Shown: positions 33,107-42,067, counted from the first letter of the stretch. The stretch: 64,000 nt of DNA from Nonomuraea coxensis DSM 45129 (GCF_019397265.1 NZ_CP068985.1:6068001-6132000), one strand, 5' to 3'. Notes: generated from the sequence alone by a model not told the origin. Program-made: numbers and translations.

Positions 33107-34798
33107 ATGTCCACGCTCAGATCCTCCGCCGCCGCGGGGACACTCGCTCTCGCACTGCTGATGACGGCGTGCTCGCCCGGCACCGCGGGCGGGACCCAGG
33201 GGACCGGCACCGGCTCCACCGGCGGCGCGGCGGACTCGATCAGCCTGCGGGTCAACAACGCGACCACGTACTCGCGCAACTTCAACATCTACTCCCCCTC
33301 CACCGACATCGCGCCGCAGATCAGCCTCATCTACGAGCCGCTGGTGCGCCGCAACGTCTTCAAGGGCGGCGCGCTGGAGCCGTGGCTGGCCGAGTCGTGG
33401 GAGTGGAGCGACGGCGACAAGACCGTCACGCTGAAGCTCCGCACCGACGTGAAGTTCTCCGACGGCACCCCGATGACCAGCAAGGACGTCGCGTTCACGC
33501 TCAACATCCCGCTGAAGTACCCCGAGCTGAACACCGGCGGCCAGACCTACGTCTCGGCCGAGGCGACCGGCGACCACACCGTGGTCGTCAAGTGGAAGAA
33601 GCCCGCCCAGCTCGACTTCTACCGCTTCGCCCTCGGCGTCACCGGCTTCGCGCCCCGGATCGTGCCCGAGCACATCTGGAAGGACAAGGACCTCAAGACC
33701 TGGACGAACCCCGACCCGATCGGCACGGGCGTGGGCAGGCTCACCGCGTTCACCCCGCAGCAGTTCACCCTGGAGACGCGCGCGGACTACTGGGGCGGCC
33801 CGTTCCCGATGAAGACGATCAAGATCGTCGCCACCGGCTCCGACGACCAGACCAAGGCCCGCCTGCTCAAGGGCGACATCGACTTCGCCACCATCTCCTG
33901 GCCGAACGCCGAGCAGGAGTACATGGCCCGCAACCCGAAGACCAACGTCTACAAGACGTTCCACACGGGCGGCGAGGAGTCGCTGCTGTTCAACATGGAC
34001 AAGGCGCCCTTCGACGACGTCAACGTGCGCCGGGCGCTGGCGATGAGCCTGGATCGTTCCAGCCTGCTCAAGCTCGCCCCCACCGGCCAGGAGCCCGCCA
34101 ACGCGTGCGGCCTGGAGCCGGCCGTGTACGCCGACTTCATGGCCCCCGGATGTGAGCCGCAGGCCCTCGACGCCGAGGGAGCCAAGAAGGCGCTGGCCGA
34201 CGGCGGCTGGACCGTCCAGGACGGGCAGCTCGCCAAGGCCGGCAGGACCTACCCGCTGGGCGTCAAGGTCGTGCAGGAGTACGCCAACTGGATGGCGTAC
34301 GGCAAGGGCATGCAGGACCAGTGGAAGACCAACCTGGGCTTGGACGTGAAGGTCACGGCCGTGCCCGAGGAGAACTACGACCCGCAGCTCAACGACGGCG
34401 ACTTCGACATGGCCCTCTACTGGACCGGCGGCTCCAACGGCCTGTACTCCGTCTTCACCGACCAGCTCGACCCCGAGACGTACGTGCCGAGCGGCAAGGA
34501 CGCCCAGTACCAGAACCAGGGCCGCTGGAAGGACGAGTCCACGGCGCCGCTCCTCGACAAGCTGCGCACCAGCGTCGGCGACCCGGAGGCGCAGAAGGAG
34601 ACCGGCCACCAGCTCCAGAAGATCGTGCTGGACCAGGTGCCGTACTCCCCGATGTTCACCGCCGACTGGTTCGTCGAGATGAACCAGACCCGCTGGGTGG
34701 GCTGGCCCGAGGCGGGCAGCACCCAGCACGTCCCGCACAGCGGGATCGGCCCGGACATCGTGCTGACCCTCAAGGGCCTCAAGCCCGCGGGCGCGTAG
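33107..34798 (+). CDS. Extracellular binding lipoprotein, peptide/oligosaccharide ABC importer
   Basis: A 563-aa SBP_bac_5 (OppA/DppA-type) protein. Signal peptide with lipobox LMTAC, C22 lipidated. Family landmarks: LIYEPLVRR, WEWSDGDKTVTLKLRTDVKFSDGTPMTSKDV and DVNVRRALAMSLDR. First gene of a seven-gene operon with two permeases, two ATPases, a protein of unknown family and a GH20 hexosaminidase, so the cargo may be an oligosaccharide with hexosamine rather than a peptide (inference; Opp-type importers of sugars are known). Confidence 0.9.
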   Translation: MSTLRSSAAAGTLALALLMTACSPGTAGGTQGTGTGSTGGAADSISLRVNNATTYSRNFNIYSPSTDIAPQISLIYEPLVRRNVFKGGALEPWLAESWEWSDGDKTVTLKLRTDVKFSDGTPMTSKDVAFTLNIPLKYPELNTGGQTYVSAEATGDHTVVVKWKKPAQLDFYRFALGVTGFAPRIVPEHIWKDKDLKTWTNPDPIGTGVGRLTAFTPQQFTLETRADYWGGPFPMKTIKIVATGSDDQTKARLLKGDIDFATISWPNAEQEYMARNPKTNVYKTFHTGGEESLLFNMDKAPFDDVNVRRALAMSLDRSSLLKLAPTGQEPANACGLEPAVYADFMAPGCEPQALDAEGAKKALADGGWTVQDGQLAKAGRTYPLGVKVVQEYANWMAYGKGMQDQWKTNLGLDVKVTAVPEENYDPQLNDGDFDMALYWTGGSNGLYSVFTDQLDPETYVPSGKDAQYQNQGRWKDESTAPLLDKLRTSVGDPEAQKETGHQLQKIVLDQVPYSPMFTADWFVEMNQTRWVGWPEAGSTQHVPHSGIGPDIVLTLKGLKPAGA

Positions 34799-35803
34799 AT
34801 GAGGCAGGGCAGGTGGCGTTTCCTGACCAGGCGGGTGGGCTTCTACCTGGCCACCGCCTGGTCGGCGATCACGCTGAACTTCCTCATCCCCCGGCTCATG
34901 CCGGGGGACCCCGCGTCCGTGATCGTCAGGCAGTTGCAGCGGCAGTCGGGCGAGTCCGTCTCGCCCGAGACCGTGGCCGCGATCCAGAAGCTGTTCGGCG
35001 ACCCCCGCGCCGGCCTGCTCCAGCAGTACGGGGACTACCTCGTCAGCATCGCGCGGCTCGACTTCGGCCTGTCCGTCAGCCGCTTCCCGACCCCGGTGGG
35101 CGAGCTGCTCGGCGCCGGCCTGCCGTGGACGCTGCTGCTGGTCGGCACCACCACGGTGATCGCCTTCCTGCTCGGGACCGGCCTCGGGATCGCCGCCGGC
35201 TGGAAGCCGGGCGGGCGGCTCGACGGCTTCCTGTCGCCGATGTCGACGTTCCTGAGCGCGCTCCCGTACTTCTGGGTGGCGCTCATCGCCCTGTACGTGT
35301 TCGGCCTGGTGCTCGGCTGGTTCCCGCTGGGCGGCGGCTTCGACCCCGACCTGTACGGCGGGCCGGGCTTCCTCGGCAGCGTCCTGGAGTACCTGGTGAT
35401 GCCCGCCGCGACGATCGTCTTCTCCGCCTTCGGCGGGTGGCTGCTCGGCATGCGCAACATGATGGTCACGGCCGTCAGCGAGGACTACGTCCTGCTCGGC
35501 CGGGCCAAGGGGCTGTCGAGCGGCCGGGTGATGTTCCGGTACGCCGCCCGCAACGCCCTGCTGCCCAGCGTCACCGGCTTCGCCATGGCGATCGGCGGCG
35601 TGCTCGGCGGCGCGCTGCTGACCGAGATCGTCTTCTCCTATCCCGGCATCGGCTACCTGCTCTACGACGCGGTGAGCAAGCGGGACTACCCGCTCATGCA
35701 GGGCGTCTTCCTGCTGACGACGCTCACCGTGCTGCTGGCCAACTTCGTGGCCGACTCCGTCTACGTGATGATCGACCCGCGCACGAGGGAGGCAGGCCGA
35801 TGA
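34799..35803 (+). CDS. ABC permease, DppB/OppB type
   Basis: A 334-aa permease with six membrane helices. N-terminus LTRRVGFYLATAWSAITLNFLIPRLMPGDP is characteristic of OppB. The EAA loop for ATPase contact is AVSEDYVLLGRAKGLSSGRVMFRYAARNALLP near residue 230. The ATG directly follows the TAG of the binding-protein gene. The stop overlaps the next permease start (ATGA). Confidence 0.92.
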   Translation: MRQGRWRFLTRRVGFYLATAWSAITLNFLIPRLMPGDPASVIVRQLQRQSGESVSPETVAAIQKLFGDPRAGLLQQYGDYLVSIARLDFGLSVSRFPTPVGELLGAGLPWTLLLVGTTTVIAFLLGTGLGIAAGWKPGGRLDGFLSPMSTFLSALPYFWVALIALYVFGLVLGWFPLGGGFDPDLYGGPGFLGSVLEYLVMPAATIVFSAFGGWLLGMRNMMVTAVSEDYVLLGRAKGLSSGRVMFRYAARNALLPSVTGFAMAIGGVLGGALLTEIVFSYPGIGYLLYDAVSKRDYPLMQGVFLLTTLTVLLANFVADSVYVMIDPRTREAGR

Positions 35804-36645
35804 AGGTCCGCGTCGGCATCGGCATCATCGCCTTCTTCGCCGTGGTCGCGGTCATCGGTCCGTGGCTCAACGACCTGATGGGCATCGGGCCCTGGAAGAT
35901 CGACTACGACGCGATCAGCCGGCCGCCCGGCGGCGGCCACCTGCTCGGCACCACCAGCCAGGGCACCGACGTGCTCGCCCAGGTGATCGCCGGGACGCGC
36001 AACTCGATGGTGGTCGGCGCGGTGGCCGGCGTCATCGGCATCGTCCTCGCGGTCGTGGTCGGCGTCACCGCCGGCTTCTTCGGCGGCAGGATCGACGCGC
36101 TGCTGTCCTTCCTGACCAACATGTTCCTGGTCCTGCCCGTGCTCCCGCTCACCCTCATCGTGGCGGGCTACGTGCAGGACACGGGCCCGATCACGATCGC
36201 GCTGATCATCGGGCTGTTCGGGTGGGCGCCGGGCGCCCGCACCCTGCGGGCGCAGACGCTCTCCCTGCGGGGACGGGACTTCGTCATGGCCATGCGCATG
36301 CTCGGCGAGACGAAGACCCGCCTGATCTTCGTCGAGGTGCTGCCGCACCTGGCCGGCTGGATCTCCGCGATGTTCCTCCACCTGGTGCTGGGCGCGGTCC
36401 TCGCCGAGGCCGGGCTGGCCTTCCTCGGCATCTCCTCGGCCGACACCGTGAGCTGGGGCACCATCATCGACCAGGCCAGGCAGGTGGCCCTGCTCAACGG
36501 CATGTGGTGGTGGTTCGTCCCGCCCGGCCTGTGCATCGCGCTGCTCGGCACCGCGACCGGGCTGGTGAACTTCGGCATCGACGAGGTCATGAACCCGCGC
36601 CTGCGCACGGCCGACATCAAGGCGATGAGAAAGGCGCTCGCATGA
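35800..36645 (+). CDS. ABC permease, DppC/OppC type
   Basis: A 281-aa permease. LLGTTSQGTDVLAQVIAGTRNSMVVG is the OppC hallmark near residue 50. The EAA loop is LRGRDFVMAMRMLGETKTRLIFVEVLPHL. ATG at 35800 overlaps the previous stop, and the stop overlaps the ATPase start. It forms the membrane channel with the preceding permease. Confidence 0.92.
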   Translation: MKVRVGIGIIAFFAVVAVIGPWLNDLMGIGPWKIDYDAISRPPGGGHLLGTTSQGTDVLAQVIAGTRNSMVVGAVAGVIGIVLAVVVGVTAGFFGGRIDALLSFLTNMFLVLPVLPLTLIVAGYVQDTGPITIALIIGLFGWAPGARTLRAQTLSLRGRDFVMAMRMLGETKTRLIFVEVLPHLAGWISAMFLHLVLGAVLAEAGLAFLGISSADTVSWGTIIDQARQVALLNGMWWWFVPPGLCIALLGTATGLVNFGIDEVMNPRLRTADIKAMRKALA

Positions 36646-37613
36646 TCCTGGACGTCAAAGGGCTGAACGTCGACTACATCTCGGCCAAGGGGACCGTACG
36701 GGCCGTCAACGACGTGAGCTTCCAGCTCCGGCGCGGCGAGATCCTCGGCGTGGCGGGCGAGTCGGGCTGCGGCAAGTCCACCCTCATCATGGCGATCACG
36801 CGGCTGCTGCGCCCGCCGGCGGCGCTGACCGGCGGCCAGGTGTGGCTGCACCCCCGCGACGGCGAGCCCGTCGACATCGCCGCCAGGACGGACCGGGAGC
36901 TCCGGAGGATCCGCTGGAACAAGATCGCCGTGGTGCTGCAGAGCGCCATGGACGCGCTCAACCCGGTCGCCCGGCTGAGCGCCCAGTTCGCCGACGTGCT
37001 GAAGGCGCACGGCTACCGCGACGTCGAAAGGCGCACCGCCGAGCTGCTGGAGATGGTGGGCATCTCGCCCGACCGGGCCCGGTCCTACCCGCACGAGATG
37101 TCCGGCGGCATGCGCCAGCGCGCGATGATCGCGCTGGCGCTGGCCTGCGACCCCGAGCTGGTCGTCATGGACGAGCCCACCACCGCCGTGGACGTCGTCA
37201 TGCAGCGCCAGATCCTCTCCCAGATCCTCCAGCTCCGCGACCGGCTCGGCTTCTCGGTCGTGTTCGTCACGCACGACCTGTCGCTGCTGGTCGAGCTGGC
37301 CGAGCGGATCGCCGTCATGTACGCCGGCCGCATCGTGGAGATCGGCGAGGCGGCCGCCATCTACGCCGATCCGAAGCACCCGTACACCAAGGGCCTGCGC
37401 GACTCGTTCCCGCCGCTGCGCGCGCCGGTCACCAAGCTGAGCGGCATCCCCGGCAGCCCGCCCGCGCTGCGCGACCTGCCGCCCGGGTGCGCGTTCGAGC
37501 CGCGCTGCGCGCGGCGCTTCGACGCCTGCGCGCAGCGGCGGCCGGAGCTGCTGCCGGTGGGGGGCGGCCTGGCGGCCTGTCACCTGCACGACCGAGAGAG
37601 GACGCATGTCTGA
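36642..37613 (+). CDS. ABC ATPase, DppD/OppD type
   Basis: A 323-aa ATPase. Walker A GESGCGKST (near residue 40), signature MSGGMRQRAMIALALA, Walker B LVVMDEPTTAVD, H-loop VTHD. The C-terminal oligopeptide-transporter tail holds four Cys typical of OppD [4Fe-4S]-like motifs (GCAFEPRC-ARRFDAC...ACHL). ATG overlaps the permease stop. Confidence 0.92.
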   Translation: MILDVKGLNVDYISAKGTVRAVNDVSFQLRRGEILGVAGESGCGKSTLIMAITRLLRPPAALTGGQVWLHPRDGEPVDIAARTDRELRRIRWNKIAVVLQSAMDALNPVARLSAQFADVLKAHGYRDVERRTAELLEMVGISPDRARSYPHEMSGGMRQRAMIALALACDPELVVMDEPTTAVDVVMQRQILSQILQLRDRLGFSVVFVTHDLSLLVELAERIAVMYAGRIVEIGEAAAIYADPKHPYTKGLRDSFPPLRAPVTKLSGIPGSPPALRDLPPGCAFEPRCARRFDACAQRRPELLPVGGGLAACHLHDRERTHV

Positions 37614-38592
37614 GACCCCGATCCTCGCCGCCGAGGACGTGACCAAGCACTTCCACGCGCGCGACGGCGTCGGCAGGCACGTGACGGTCCGCGCCGTGGA
37701 GAACATCACGCTGCGCCTCCACCGGGGACGGATCGCCGCGCTGGTCGGCGAGAGCGGCAGCGGCAAGACCACGCTGGCCCGGCTGCTGGCCCAGTTCTAC
37801 CCGGTGACCTCCGGGGAGATCCGGCTGCGCGGCGAGCCGGTGACGGGGCCGGACAAGCGCTTCGCCGGCGAGGTGCAGCTCGTCTTCCAGGACCCGTTCG
37901 CCTCGCTCAACTCGCTGCGCCGGGTGGAGCACAACCTGCGCAGGGCGCTGAGGCTGCACGCGCACCCGGCCGCCGACGAGGACGTGCGCGAGCTGCTCGG
38001 CAAGGTCAACCTGACCCCGGAGGCGGAGTTCGCCCGCAAGCTGCCGCACGAGCTGTCGGGCGGCCAGCGGCAGCGGGTGGCCATCGCGCGGGCGCTCGCC
38101 GTGCGGCCGTCGGTGCTGCTCGGCGACGAGCCGATCTCGATGCTGGACGTGTCGATCCGGCTCGACGTGCTCAACCTGCTGGCCCGGCTCCGCGACGAGG
38201 AGGGGCTGGCGCTGCTCTACATCACGCACGACATCGCCAGCGCCCGCTACCTGTCGGACGACATCTTCGTCATGTACGCCGGCCAGATGATCGAGGGCGG
38301 CCCCGCGGAGTCGGTCATCCAGCGGCCGAAGCACCCGTACACGCGCCTGCTCATCGACTCCTCGCCCGACCCGGAGCGCGCCGCGGGCAGCTCGGCGTTC
38401 ACCGTGGGCGAGAAACTCGGCGAGCCGCCCAGCCTGGTGGACCCGCCGCCCGGCTGCCGCTTCCATCCACGCTGCCCGTTCGCCAAGGACGAGTGCCGGA
38501 CGGAGGTCCCGCCGCGCGTCGAGTTCCCCGACGGCGGATGGACCACCTGCTGGCTGCACGCCACCCGACCGGAGGACACCCCGACCCCATGA
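37606..38592 (+). CDS. ABC ATPase, DppF/OppF type
   Basis: A 328-aa ATPase with Walker A GESGSGKTT, signature LSGGQRQRVAIARALA, Walker B VLLGDEPISMLD and the C-terminal Cys cluster (GCRFHPRCPFAKDEC). It overlaps the previous ATPase gene by 8 nt and the next gene by ATGA. Second nucleotide-binding subunit of the importer. Confidence 0.92.
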   Translation: MSETPILAAEDVTKHFHARDGVGRHVTVRAVENITLRLHRGRIAALVGESGSGKTTLARLLAQFYPVTSGEIRLRGEPVTGPDKRFAGEVQLVFQDPFASLNSLRRVEHNLRRALRLHAHPAADEDVRELLGKVNLTPEAEFARKLPHELSGGQRQRVAIARALAVRPSVLLGDEPISMLDVSIRLDVLNLLARLRDEEGLALLYITHDIASARYLSDDIFVMYAGQMIEGGPAESVIQRPKHPYTRLLIDSSPDPERAAGSSAFTVGEKLGEPPSLVDPPPGCRFHPRCPFAKDECRTEVPPRVEFPDGGWTTCWLHATRPEDTPTP

Positions 38593-40469
38593 CGTACCAC
38601 CTTCGCTACCAGGTCCTGCCCGGACGGGACGCCACCGGCCTGGCCCGCTACTGCGTCGACCACGCCATCCCCGAGGTGGTGCTGTTCTACGGCGCGGAGG
38701 AGCTGCACTCCGGCCATCCTGCGGGCGTCGGCGAGGACCTGTGGTTCGAGCACATCGCCCAGGCCAAGGAGGTGCTGGACCGGCACGGCATCGTCAGCAG
38801 CCTCAACCCGTGGATCACGGCCGGGCACACCGACCGGGGCCGCGTCCAGGACCTCGGCTTCGCGCCCATGGTCTCGCCGCTCGGCGAGGTCGCCACCACC
38901 TGCGCGTCCTTCGCCTGCCCCGTCTGGCGCGAGTGGGTGACCGGCCACTACGGGCGCTTCGCCGCGCTGGGCTTCCGCGTCCTGTGGGTGGAGGACGACT
39001 TCCGCTACCACAACCACGAGCCGCTGACCTGGGGCGGCGGGTTCGAGCCCGAGATGCTGACGCGGTTCGCGGCGCTCGCCGGCGCGGAGCCCACCCGGGA
39101 GGAGCTGGTCGCCGCGATCACCGCGGGCGGGCCGCCGCACCCGTGGCGGGCGCTGCTCCAGCGGACCTGGCGGGAGGCCCAGCTGGAGGTCCTCGACGCG
39201 ATCAAGGACGCGGTCGCCGGGCGCGCCGTGCTCGGGCTGATGAGCTCCCGGCTGGACATCGCCTCGATCGAGGGACGCGACTGGGCGTCGGTCTTCGAGC
39301 GGGCCGAGGTGCACCGGCCGCACTTCGCGCCGTACGGCGACGTCCCGGGCGCGCGGCTGTCGTACACCCTCGGGATGCTCGAACTCCAGCGCGCGATCCG
39401 CCCGGCCGGCGCCGAGGTGGCCCCGGAGATCGAGAACTCGCCCCACACCGAGTGGACCAAGTCCGACACCCAGACGTGGTCGGAGATGGTCGCGGCGCGG
39501 CTGTCCGGCGCGGACGCCATGCTGCTCGACCTGCACCCCTTCGTGACGGGCGAGCCCCAGCGCTATCCCCGGATCGGCGAGCTGCTGGACCGCTCGCGTC
39601 CCGCCCTCGACCGCACCGCGGGCCGCGACCTGGAGACGCACGGCGTGGGCGTCCCCTGGTGGCCGGACACGGCGGCCCGGGTGCAGGGCGACGGCACCGT
39701 CGAGGGGCTGATCGCCGACCCGCTGCGGCCGGCCGACTACCTGCTGCCGTACGGCGTCCCGATCCGGGCGGGGATCGCGCCGGTCACCGCCCTGTTCGGC
39801 AAGGTCGCCTGGGGGCTGCCCGACGAGCGGGTGGAGGAGCTGTTCTCCGGCGGGGTGCTGCTCGACGGGCACGCGGCGCTGATCCTCACCGAGCGCGGGT
39901 ACGGCTCGCTGCTCGGTGTCCGGGTCGAGGAGGTGGCCGACCGGTGGACGCCGTCGCGGCGGCCGTACAGCATGGAGCGGATCGTGGACGGCGGCGGCCT
40001 GCTGAGCGTCAACCTGCAGCCCGCCCTGGCGAGGCTGGCCGCCGGCCCCGCCGCCGAAGTGTGGACCCAGGTGCTCACGCCGCGCGACGAGCTGTGGGGC
40101 GACGGGCGGGTCGCCTACGTCAACGCGCTCGGCGGCCGGGTGCTCACCCTCGCCGCCTGCGCCCCCGAACGGCTCGCGCGCTGCGACGACGGGCAGGCGC
40201 TCGCGCAGCGGGCGGTCCGGTGGCTGGGCGGGGACTTCCCCATGGTCACCGGCGGGCCGCACCTCATGCCGCAGCTCGCCAGGGTCGGCGGCCGGTGGCG
40301 GCTGGCGGTCGTCAACGGCTCGGCGGACCCGGCCAGGCCGGTGCTGTCCGGCGTGCCGGAGGACGCGGTGACGACCCTGCTCGCGCCGCTGGCCGAGCCC
40401 CGTCCGGCCGACCTCAAGGACGTGGAGCTGCCGCACCGCGGCTACCTGATGGCGGAGTGGCCGGCATGA
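38589..40469 (+). CDS. Large protein of unknown family, possible glycoside hydrolase
   Basis: A 626-aa cytoplasmic protein (no signal peptide) that I cannot assign. The N-terminal 340 residues look like a TIM-barrel hydrolase: VVLFYGAEELHSGHP, then VLWVEDDFRYHNHEP with paired acids near residue 140, and VAPEIENSPHTEWTKSDTQTW with a further Glu near 282. The C-terminal part looks beta-rich. ATG overlaps the ATPase stop and its stop overlaps the GH20 start, so it is embedded in an oligosaccharide uptake unit. Acting on the imported sugar beside GH20 is the likely role (inference). Confidence 0.6.
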   Translation: MTYHLRYQVLPGRDATGLARYCVDHAIPEVVLFYGAEELHSGHPAGVGEDLWFEHIAQAKEVLDRHGIVSSLNPWITAGHTDRGRVQDLGFAPMVSPLGEVATTCASFACPVWREWVTGHYGRFAALGFRVLWVEDDFRYHNHEPLTWGGGFEPEMLTRFAALAGAEPTREELVAAITAGGPPHPWRALLQRTWREAQLEVLDAIKDAVAGRAVLGLMSSRLDIASIEGRDWASVFERAEVHRPHFAPYGDVPGARLSYTLGMLELQRAIRPAGAEVAPEIENSPHTEWTKSDTQTWSEMVAARLSGADAMLLDLHPFVTGEPQRYPRIGELLDRSRPALDRTAGRDLETHGVGVPWWPDTAARVQGDGTVEGLIADPLRPADYLLPYGVPIRAGIAPVTALFGKVAWGLPDERVEELFSGGVLLDGHAALILTERGYGSLLGVRVEEVADRWTPSRRPYSMERIVDGGGLLSVNLQPALARLAAGPAAEVWTQVLTPRDELWGDGRVAYVNALGGRVLTLAACAPERLARCDDGQALAQRAVRWLGGDFPMVTGGPHLMPQLARVGGRWRLAVVNGSADPARPVLSGVPEDAVTTLLAPLAEPRPADLKDVELPHRGYLMAEWPA

Positions 40470-41872
40470 ACGAGCGTCCCGTGGTGATCCCCGCCCTGCA
40501 GCAGTGGACGGGCGGGACCGGCGAGTTCCGGCTCGGCGGCGGCTCGCGGGTGGTCTCGGGGACCGCCCCGGAGCAGGCCCGGCGGTTCGCCGCCGAGCTG
40601 GGCGTCCCCTACGGGCCCGGGGGCGGGGACATCGTGCTCGCCCTCACGGGGACCGGGCGCGGCCCCGAGAGCTACCGGCTGGAGATCACGCCCGAGCGGG
40701 TCCTCATCGAGGCGCCGGGCCCGGCCGGGCTCTTCTACGGCACCCGCAGCCTGCTGCAGATCCTCGGCGAGGACGGCCGCGCCCCCGCCGGCGTCGCCGA
40801 GGACTGGCCGAACTACCCGGTCCGCGGCTACATGCTGGACGTCGGCCGCCGCTTCGTCACGCCGCCCATGATCCACCGGCTCATCGGGCTGATGGGCACG
40901 TTCAAGCTCAACGAGCTCCAGTTGCACCTCAACGACAACGAGATCGAGCCGCCGGACGGCGACTGGAGCCGGGCGGTGTCCGCCTTCCGGCTGCGCTCGG
41001 ACGCCTTTCCGGGGCTGGCCGCCGCCGAGTCGTACACGCGGGCCGACTGGGACGGGTTCGAGGACGCCGCGGCGGCGCACGCCGTCACGATCGTGCCGGA
41101 GATCGACGCGCCCGCCCACGCGCGGGCGTTCATCGCCTGCGAACCCTCCGTCGGGCACGACGGCGGCAACTCCGACCACCTCGACCTGGCCAACCCGGCG
41201 GCGACGAAGCTGGTCAAGGAGGTGTTCGAGGAGTTCGTGCCGTGGTTCCGCGGGCCCGCCGCGCACTTCGGCGCCGACGAGTACTACCAGAGCAAGGAGC
41301 TGTGGAAGCGGTTCTTCAACGACATGGCCGCGCACCTGCGGTCGCTGGGCAAGCAGCCCCGCGCCTGGGGCGGCTTCACCCGCCTGTCCCCCACGGGCGA
41401 CACCACCGGGTTCGACCCCGACGTCGTGATCAACAGCTGGAACAACGGCTTCTACGGGCCGGAAGGGGCCGAGGGCGACACCTACCCGCTGATCAACAGC
41501 AACGACGACCTGCTCTACATCGTCCCGGAGGCGGACTACTACCGGGGCCAGGGCCTCGACGGCGCCTGGCTGCACGAGCACTGGGAGCCGCACGTGTTCG
41601 CCGGCGGGCAGCGCCTCGCCCCGGACGACCCCCGCCTGCTCGGCGCCATGCCGGCCCTGTGGAACGACCTGGTGCACGCCACGTACGGCGAGGAGCGGAT
41701 GTACGAGCTGATCGAGGACACCGTGGGGGTGCTCGCCCAGAAGATGTGGAGCGCGAGCACGTCCGGCCTGCCGTACCCGGAGTTCCGGGCGCACGCCGTC
41801 CGGGCCCTCCGGGTCACGACGGCCCGGCACGTGCCGCTCCAGGGATTCGAACCCCGAACCTCCGCCTCCTGA
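40466..41872 (+). CDS. Beta-N-acetylhexosaminidase, GH20
   Basis: A 468-aa cytoplasmic GH20 enzyme. Residues 1-115 form the GH20b domain (ESYRLEITPERVLIEAPGPAGLFYGTRSLLQIL); the barrel follows from NYPVRGYMLDVGRRFV. The catalytic pair D271-E272 lies in HFGADEYYQ; the acid is the proton donor, the Asp orients the N-acetyl group. It should release terminal GlcNAc/GalNAc from imported sugars. Odd point: the last 13 codons and the stop are antisense to a tRNA gene, so the tail (GFEPRTSAS) is simply tRNA read backward. Confidence 0.88.
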   Translation: MNERPVVIPALQQWTGGTGEFRLGGGSRVVSGTAPEQARRFAAELGVPYGPGGGDIVLALTGTGRGPESYRLEITPERVLIEAPGPAGLFYGTRSLLQILGEDGRAPAGVAEDWPNYPVRGYMLDVGRRFVTPPMIHRLIGLMGTFKLNELQLHLNDNEIEPPDGDWSRAVSAFRLRSDAFPGLAAAESYTRADWDGFEDAAAAHAVTIVPEIDAPAHARAFIACEPSVGHDGGNSDHLDLANPAATKLVKEVFEEFVPWFRGPAAHFGADEYYQSKELWKRFFNDMAAHLRSLGKQPRAWGGFTRLSPTGDTTGFDPDVVINSWNNGFYGPEGAEGDTYPLINSNDDLLYIVPEADYYRGQGLDGAWLHEHWEPHVFAGGQRLAPDDPRLLGAMPALWNDLVHATYGEERMYELIEDTVGVLAQKMWSASTSGLPYPEFRAHAVRALRVTTARHVPLQGFEPRTSAS

Positions 41873-41905
41873 GGGCGGCGCCTCTGCCAGTTGGGCCAGA
41901 GCGGC
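41832..41905 (-). tRNA. tRNA with CAG anticodon but class I body (Leu-like, atypical)
   Basis: 74-nt cloverleaf: acceptor GCCGCTC/GAGCGGC with A73, D arm with GG in the loop, anticodon stem CCGCC/GGCGG with loop CTCAGGA (anticodon CAG, codon CUG), variable region of only 5 nt, T arm CGGGG-TTCGAAT-CCCTG. Bacterial tRNA-Leu normally has a long variable arm (class II); this one does not. CCA is not encoded. Which synthetase charges it cannot be told. It overlaps the 3' end of the GH20 gene antisense. Confidence 0.75.
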
Positions 41906-41910
41906 GTGGA

Positions 41911-41943
41911 CCCCGGGCTCGGCCGGCGTGAGCCGGCCCGGGG
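41911..41943. terminator. GC-rich hairpin next to the tRNA
   Basis: CCCCGGG-CTC-GGCCGGC GTGA GCCGGCCCGGGG folds into a long stem with a small bulge and a 4-nt loop. On the plus strand it can terminate the GH20 operon; on the minus strand it lies in the 5' leader of the tRNA. Confidence 0.5.
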
Positions 41944-42039
41944 TGTGGGCGGGGTCCGGCCGGGGGGCGCCAATCCCGTCGGCCAGGCCGTGGCCCGCGG
42001 CCCTCTTCTTTCAGGGCCGCCGCGAAGGAAGATGAAGAA

Positions 42040-42067
42040 GCCGCCTCGGTCAGGGGATCGAGGCGGC
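42040..42067 (-). terminator. Terminator hairpin of a candidate attenuator
   Basis: Perfect 9-bp stem GCCGCCTCG / CGAGGCGGC with 10-nt loop. On the minus strand it is followed by TTCTTCATCTTCC, a U-rich tail; the plus-strand tail is TTTCC. Its outer bases are shared with the hairpin at 42065-42104, so the two cannot both form fully. Confidence 0.6.

Noticed and set aside
38741..40465. Open frame running through the 626-aa gene into the hexosaminidase gene as one 1043-codon ORF.
   Set aside because: The upstream part is a shadow of the 626-aa gene; the hexosaminidase begins at the ATG 40466 by overlap with the previous stop.
42040..42067. The hairpin as merely the plus-strand terminator of the hexosaminidase operon.
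   Set aside because: Not fully rejected: it may do this too, but the better U-rich tail is on the minus strand and the 41911 hairpin is nearer the operon end.
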